From Bacteroides sp. 224 (GTDB lineage: Bacteria; Bacteroidota; Bacteroidia; Bacteroidales; Bacteroidaceae), in assembly GCF_010500995.1 (NCBI RefSeq), contig NZ_QVMK01000003.1:62001-126000 (forward strand): 64,000 bases of DNA, in the 5' to 3' direction. The notes beneath the pieces were generated by a model. That model searched no databases, was not told the DNA's origin, and saw nothing but the letters and a program-made list of their open reading frames with translations. Position numbers and translations under genes: made by a program. The first letter of the stretch is position 1; the number at the start of each line of letters is the position of its first letter. Below, piece after piece: positions 61,844 to 64,000 of this stretch.

Positions 61844-62917
61844 ATGATGAAAAATTATATAGCCATACTGCCTCTTCTGCTGCTCCTATTGGCATCGTGC
61901 TCAGAAGAGGATGTAACACCTGCTGAGCCACAAACACCTACGGAGTCGCCCGATGCAGTGTACATTCAAGCCCGGTTGGGAGCTGTAACTTATGCTGCTA
62001 CCGATCTTAGCCCAATAGAAGACGAAAAGCAAATAAAGTCTGTAGCATTCTTCGTTGAAGGAGAGAACGGCGAACTATATAAATTCTTTAGCGAAGAGCC
62101 GTTGCAGTCTGCCAATGGTTTCGAGGCCGCCAGCCAAGATGCATCGGGCAACTATACCGGCATAACCCTGAAACTGGAGCATGGAATCCACCTCGGCACC
62201 ACCAAAGTGGCGGTATTAGCCAATTACCACCACTACGACAGCCACCTTGCCACTGCCCTTGCAGCAGTGGAATCTATGGACCACCTCCTTGCGCTGAAAG
62301 CCAATACCCCTGCCAACAAACTAGAAACACCCTTGTTGATGTACGACCAATGCATACTAAAGATTGTATCGGGCCAAGTAACCCTGTGGGATGGGAATCC
62401 GTTTAACGGCATATTCAATATGAAGCGCATAGCAGCACGCATCGAGTTCGACACAACAATAGCCATCAACAATGGCGGTGGCTGGGGCGACATACCCCAA
62501 GTAGACGACCTGATAGCTGCCGGCAGGTTGGAGTGTTTTGCGCTACTCTATAACCCTAAGGCGGAAACATACTTGTTTCCCGGTGGGGGCGATATCAATC
62601 TGTTGCCATCAATGGAACGTTTCAGCGAGAAGTTCCCTTCTCAAAAAGGAAAGATTAGTTTCTACACCTATGAAACCACCGGTTATGAAACGGAACCGCT
62701 CGAAGTGTACATCATCTGCCGGCACCAGCCTACAGAAAACGGGCCGTGGGTAGAGAGCATGTCGTCGGTAGTGCCTGTTGGTAATGATAGCAAGCTACCT
62801 CTATTCAAAAGAAACCACGCTTACGCTATGCCATCCGTATCTTTCGATCTAACAGTAACAGATTGGGACGAAGCTGAATGGTTAAGTAACAAGAGGTTGC
62901 ACACAACTAATCACTAG
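61844..62917 (+). CDS. Fimbrial lipoprotein, FimA/Mfa-like accessory subunit
   Basis: 357 residues from the ATG at 61844 (a second ATG follows directly at 61847). Translation from a TTG further upstream would fall inside the inverted repeat and is rejected. Lipoprotein signal ending LLLLLASC, then an acidic and Pro/Thr-rich linker. The body has the fimbrillin pattern (KLEHGIHLGTTKVAVLANYHH; FNMKRIAARIEFDTTIAINNG) and the closing SFDLTVTDWDEAEWLSN. Probably a minor or tip subunit of the same pilus. It is followed 12 bases later by the clostripain-like gene. Confidence 0.82.
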   Translation: MMKNYIAILPLLLLLLASCSEEDVTPAEPQTPTESPDAVYIQARLGAVTYAATDLSPIEDEKQIKSVAFFVEGENGELYKFFSEEPLQSANGFEAASQDASGNYTGITLKLEHGIHLGTTKVAVLANYHHYDSHLATALAAVESMDHLLALKANTPANKLETPLLMYDQCILKIVSGQVTLWDGNPFNGIFNMKRIAARIEFDTTIAINNGGGWGDIPQVDDLIAAGRLECFALLYNPKAETYLFPGGGDINLLPSMERFSEKFPSQKGKISFYTYETTGYETEPLEVYIICRHQPTENGPWVESMSSVVPVGNDSKLPLFKRNHAYAMPSVSFDLTVTDWDEAEWLSNKRLHTTNH

Positions 62918-62929
62918 GTAAAAAACAAA

Positions 62930-64000
62930 ATGAAGCAACTCCGCAAACATATTCTATGGCTATTCATTGCCCTGTTCTTCTCATCATGCAGCAAGAACGA
63001 GCAACCTGCCACCCCCAACCCCACCCGGCTATTATTAGCCTACATCGGAGTAGACAATAATCTCAACTCCCTCGAAGCGGAAAAGCTTGATGCCCTACGT
63101 GCCGGATGGACCGGTAAACCTACCGACCATATACTGGCATACGTCGATAAGGCCGGTGTAGGAGCATCCTTATATGCCCTCTCGGCAGAGCCCAATTCGG
63201 AACCCCTACTCCTTGAAAGCTATGGCAAGGAGAACTCTGCTGATGCTGCAACCCTTTCTCGTGTCATCACCGATGTGGTAAACAGATATAAGGCAGATAG
63301 TTATGGACTGTTGGTGTTTAGCCATGCCAGCGGTTGGTTGCCGGAAGGAATGCTGAACAGCCCAACCCGTTCCATCCTTATTGATGGTAAATCGGAAATG
63401 TCCCTCACCGACTTTGCCGCCGCCCTCCCCGATGGGGTATTCAATTACATTGTATTCGAGAGCTGCTTCATGGCAGGTATCGAAGTGGCTTATGAGCTTC
63501 GGAATAAAACGCCCTACATCTTTGCATCGAGTGCGGAGATTCTTCACCCGGGGTTTGCACCAACTTACACCCACTCCACCCAACATCTGTTCAATGCCAA
63601 TCTTCCGGCATTTGGGCAGCAGGTATTCAACCAGACCCTAACGTATGCGGAGAACGAGTTGTTACATTCGGGCACCTATTCGGTGATTCGTACCGAAGGG
63701 TTGGAGCAGTTGGCCACCTTTATTAAAGATCATTGCGATTTTACCCAACCCGTTGACCTTACTGATATCCAACACTTCGACCGTTCGGTTAGCTATCATC
63801 TCTTTTTCGATTTCAACGATTACTACGGACGTTTACTCACAGATGATTCACAAAAAGAAGAGTTAAACAGGCTCTTGTCAGAGTATGTTATCTGGAAGGC
63901 TGCTACCAACAAATTCATGGCACAAGAATACGGATATAACGGATTTACCATCACTTCCCACTCCGGACTAACTTGCTATATTGCCCAAGAGAGGTTTCCC
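62930..64000 (+). CDS. Clostripain-family (C11) cysteine protease lipoprotein, cut by window end
   Basis: 357 codons seen, no stop before the right edge. Lipoprotein signal ending LFFSSC (residues 1-19). Catalytic dyad: His132 in LLVFSHASGWLP and Cys179 in IVFESCFMAGIEVAYEL, the C11/clostripain pattern. These enzymes usually cut after Arg or Lys. It lies 12 bases after a pilin gene, so it is probably co-transcribed and may trim pilin precursors, the job done by gingipains in Porphyromonas (inference). The start ATG at 62930 is preceded by an A-rich stretch. Confidence 0.87.
   Translation, partial: MKQLRKHILWLFIALFFSSCSKNEQPATPNPTRLLLAYIGVDNNLNSLEAEKLDALRAGWTGKPTDHILAYVDKAGVGASLYALSAEPNSEPLLLESYGKENSADAATLSRVITDVVNRYKADSYGLLVFSHASGWLPEGMLNSPTRSILIDGKSEMSLTDFAAALPDGVFNYIVFESCFMAGIEVAYELRNKTPYIFASSAEILHPGFAPTYTHSTQHLFNANLPAFGQQVFNQTLTYAENELLHSGTYSVIRTEGLEQLATFIKDHCDFTQPVDLTDIQHFDRSVSYHLFFDFNDYYGRLLTDDSQKEELNRLLSEYVIWKAATNKFMAQEYGYNGFTITSHSGLTCYIAQERFP

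Overview
The window looks like chromosome of a Bacteroides-type organism (Bacteroidota, order Bacteroidales). Supporting signs are -7 promoter boxes of the TAnnTTTG type in front of many genes, a Bacteroidales-style dcw (division and cell wall) cluster, a probable glycine-lipid gene pair, a GH106 rhamnosidase beside a rhamnose operon, FecR/ECF regulation, and Mfa/Fim-type lipoprotein pilus genes ending in a clostripain-like protease.

Layout. (1) 1-7870, accessory: on the minus strand a GT32-type glycosyltransferase, a small protein with a double-glycine leader and papain/OTU-like catalytic residues, and a cut exported protein. Divergent to them on the plus strand are a complete type I export system (C39-peptidase ABC transporter, HlyD adaptor, TolC-like channel) and UDP-galactopyranose mutase. 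This is the best candidate for an undescribed system. (2) 7915-18207: rhamnose regulator, aldolase, MFS permease, isomerase and kinase, an unknown small protein, a GH106 alpha-L-rhamnosidase and uracil phosphoribosyltransferase. (3) 18467-28955: PEP carboxykinase, an M16 peptidase lipoprotein, an AmgK-like kinase fused to a RapZ C-terminal domain and overlapping a MurU-like uridylyltransferase (muramic acid recycling), an acyl-CoA synthetase and an ArgE-like deacylase. (4) 28976-36605: an operon of dut, a TPR protein, a DUF4292 lipoprotein and an EnvC-like factor; then dgt and a glycine-lipid acyltransferase pair. (5) 37150-52575: a complete-looking dcw operon, mraZ-rsmH-ftsL-ftsI-murE-mraY-murD-ftsW-murG-murC-ftsQ-ftsA-ftsZ, with MraZ-like operator repeats in front. 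(6) 52711-64000: a YqeY protein, a strongly folded RNA candidate, an ECF sigma factor and FecR anti-sigma, an STN-DUF3575 outer membrane protein, a DUF3868 protein, and FimB/Mfa2- and Mfa1-like pilin lipoproteins. One pilin carries a large leucine-rich-repeat domain. A cut clostripain-like protease closes the window.

Intergenic DNA is unusually structured: three tandem arrays with exactly 22-bp spacing, three long hairpins (two of them sharing sequence words), one perfect 29-bp inverted repeat, and three blocks of AT-rich heptad repeats. No tRNA, rRNA, insertion sequence or CRISPR array was seen. All functions are inferred from motif recognition by reading; no database search was run.
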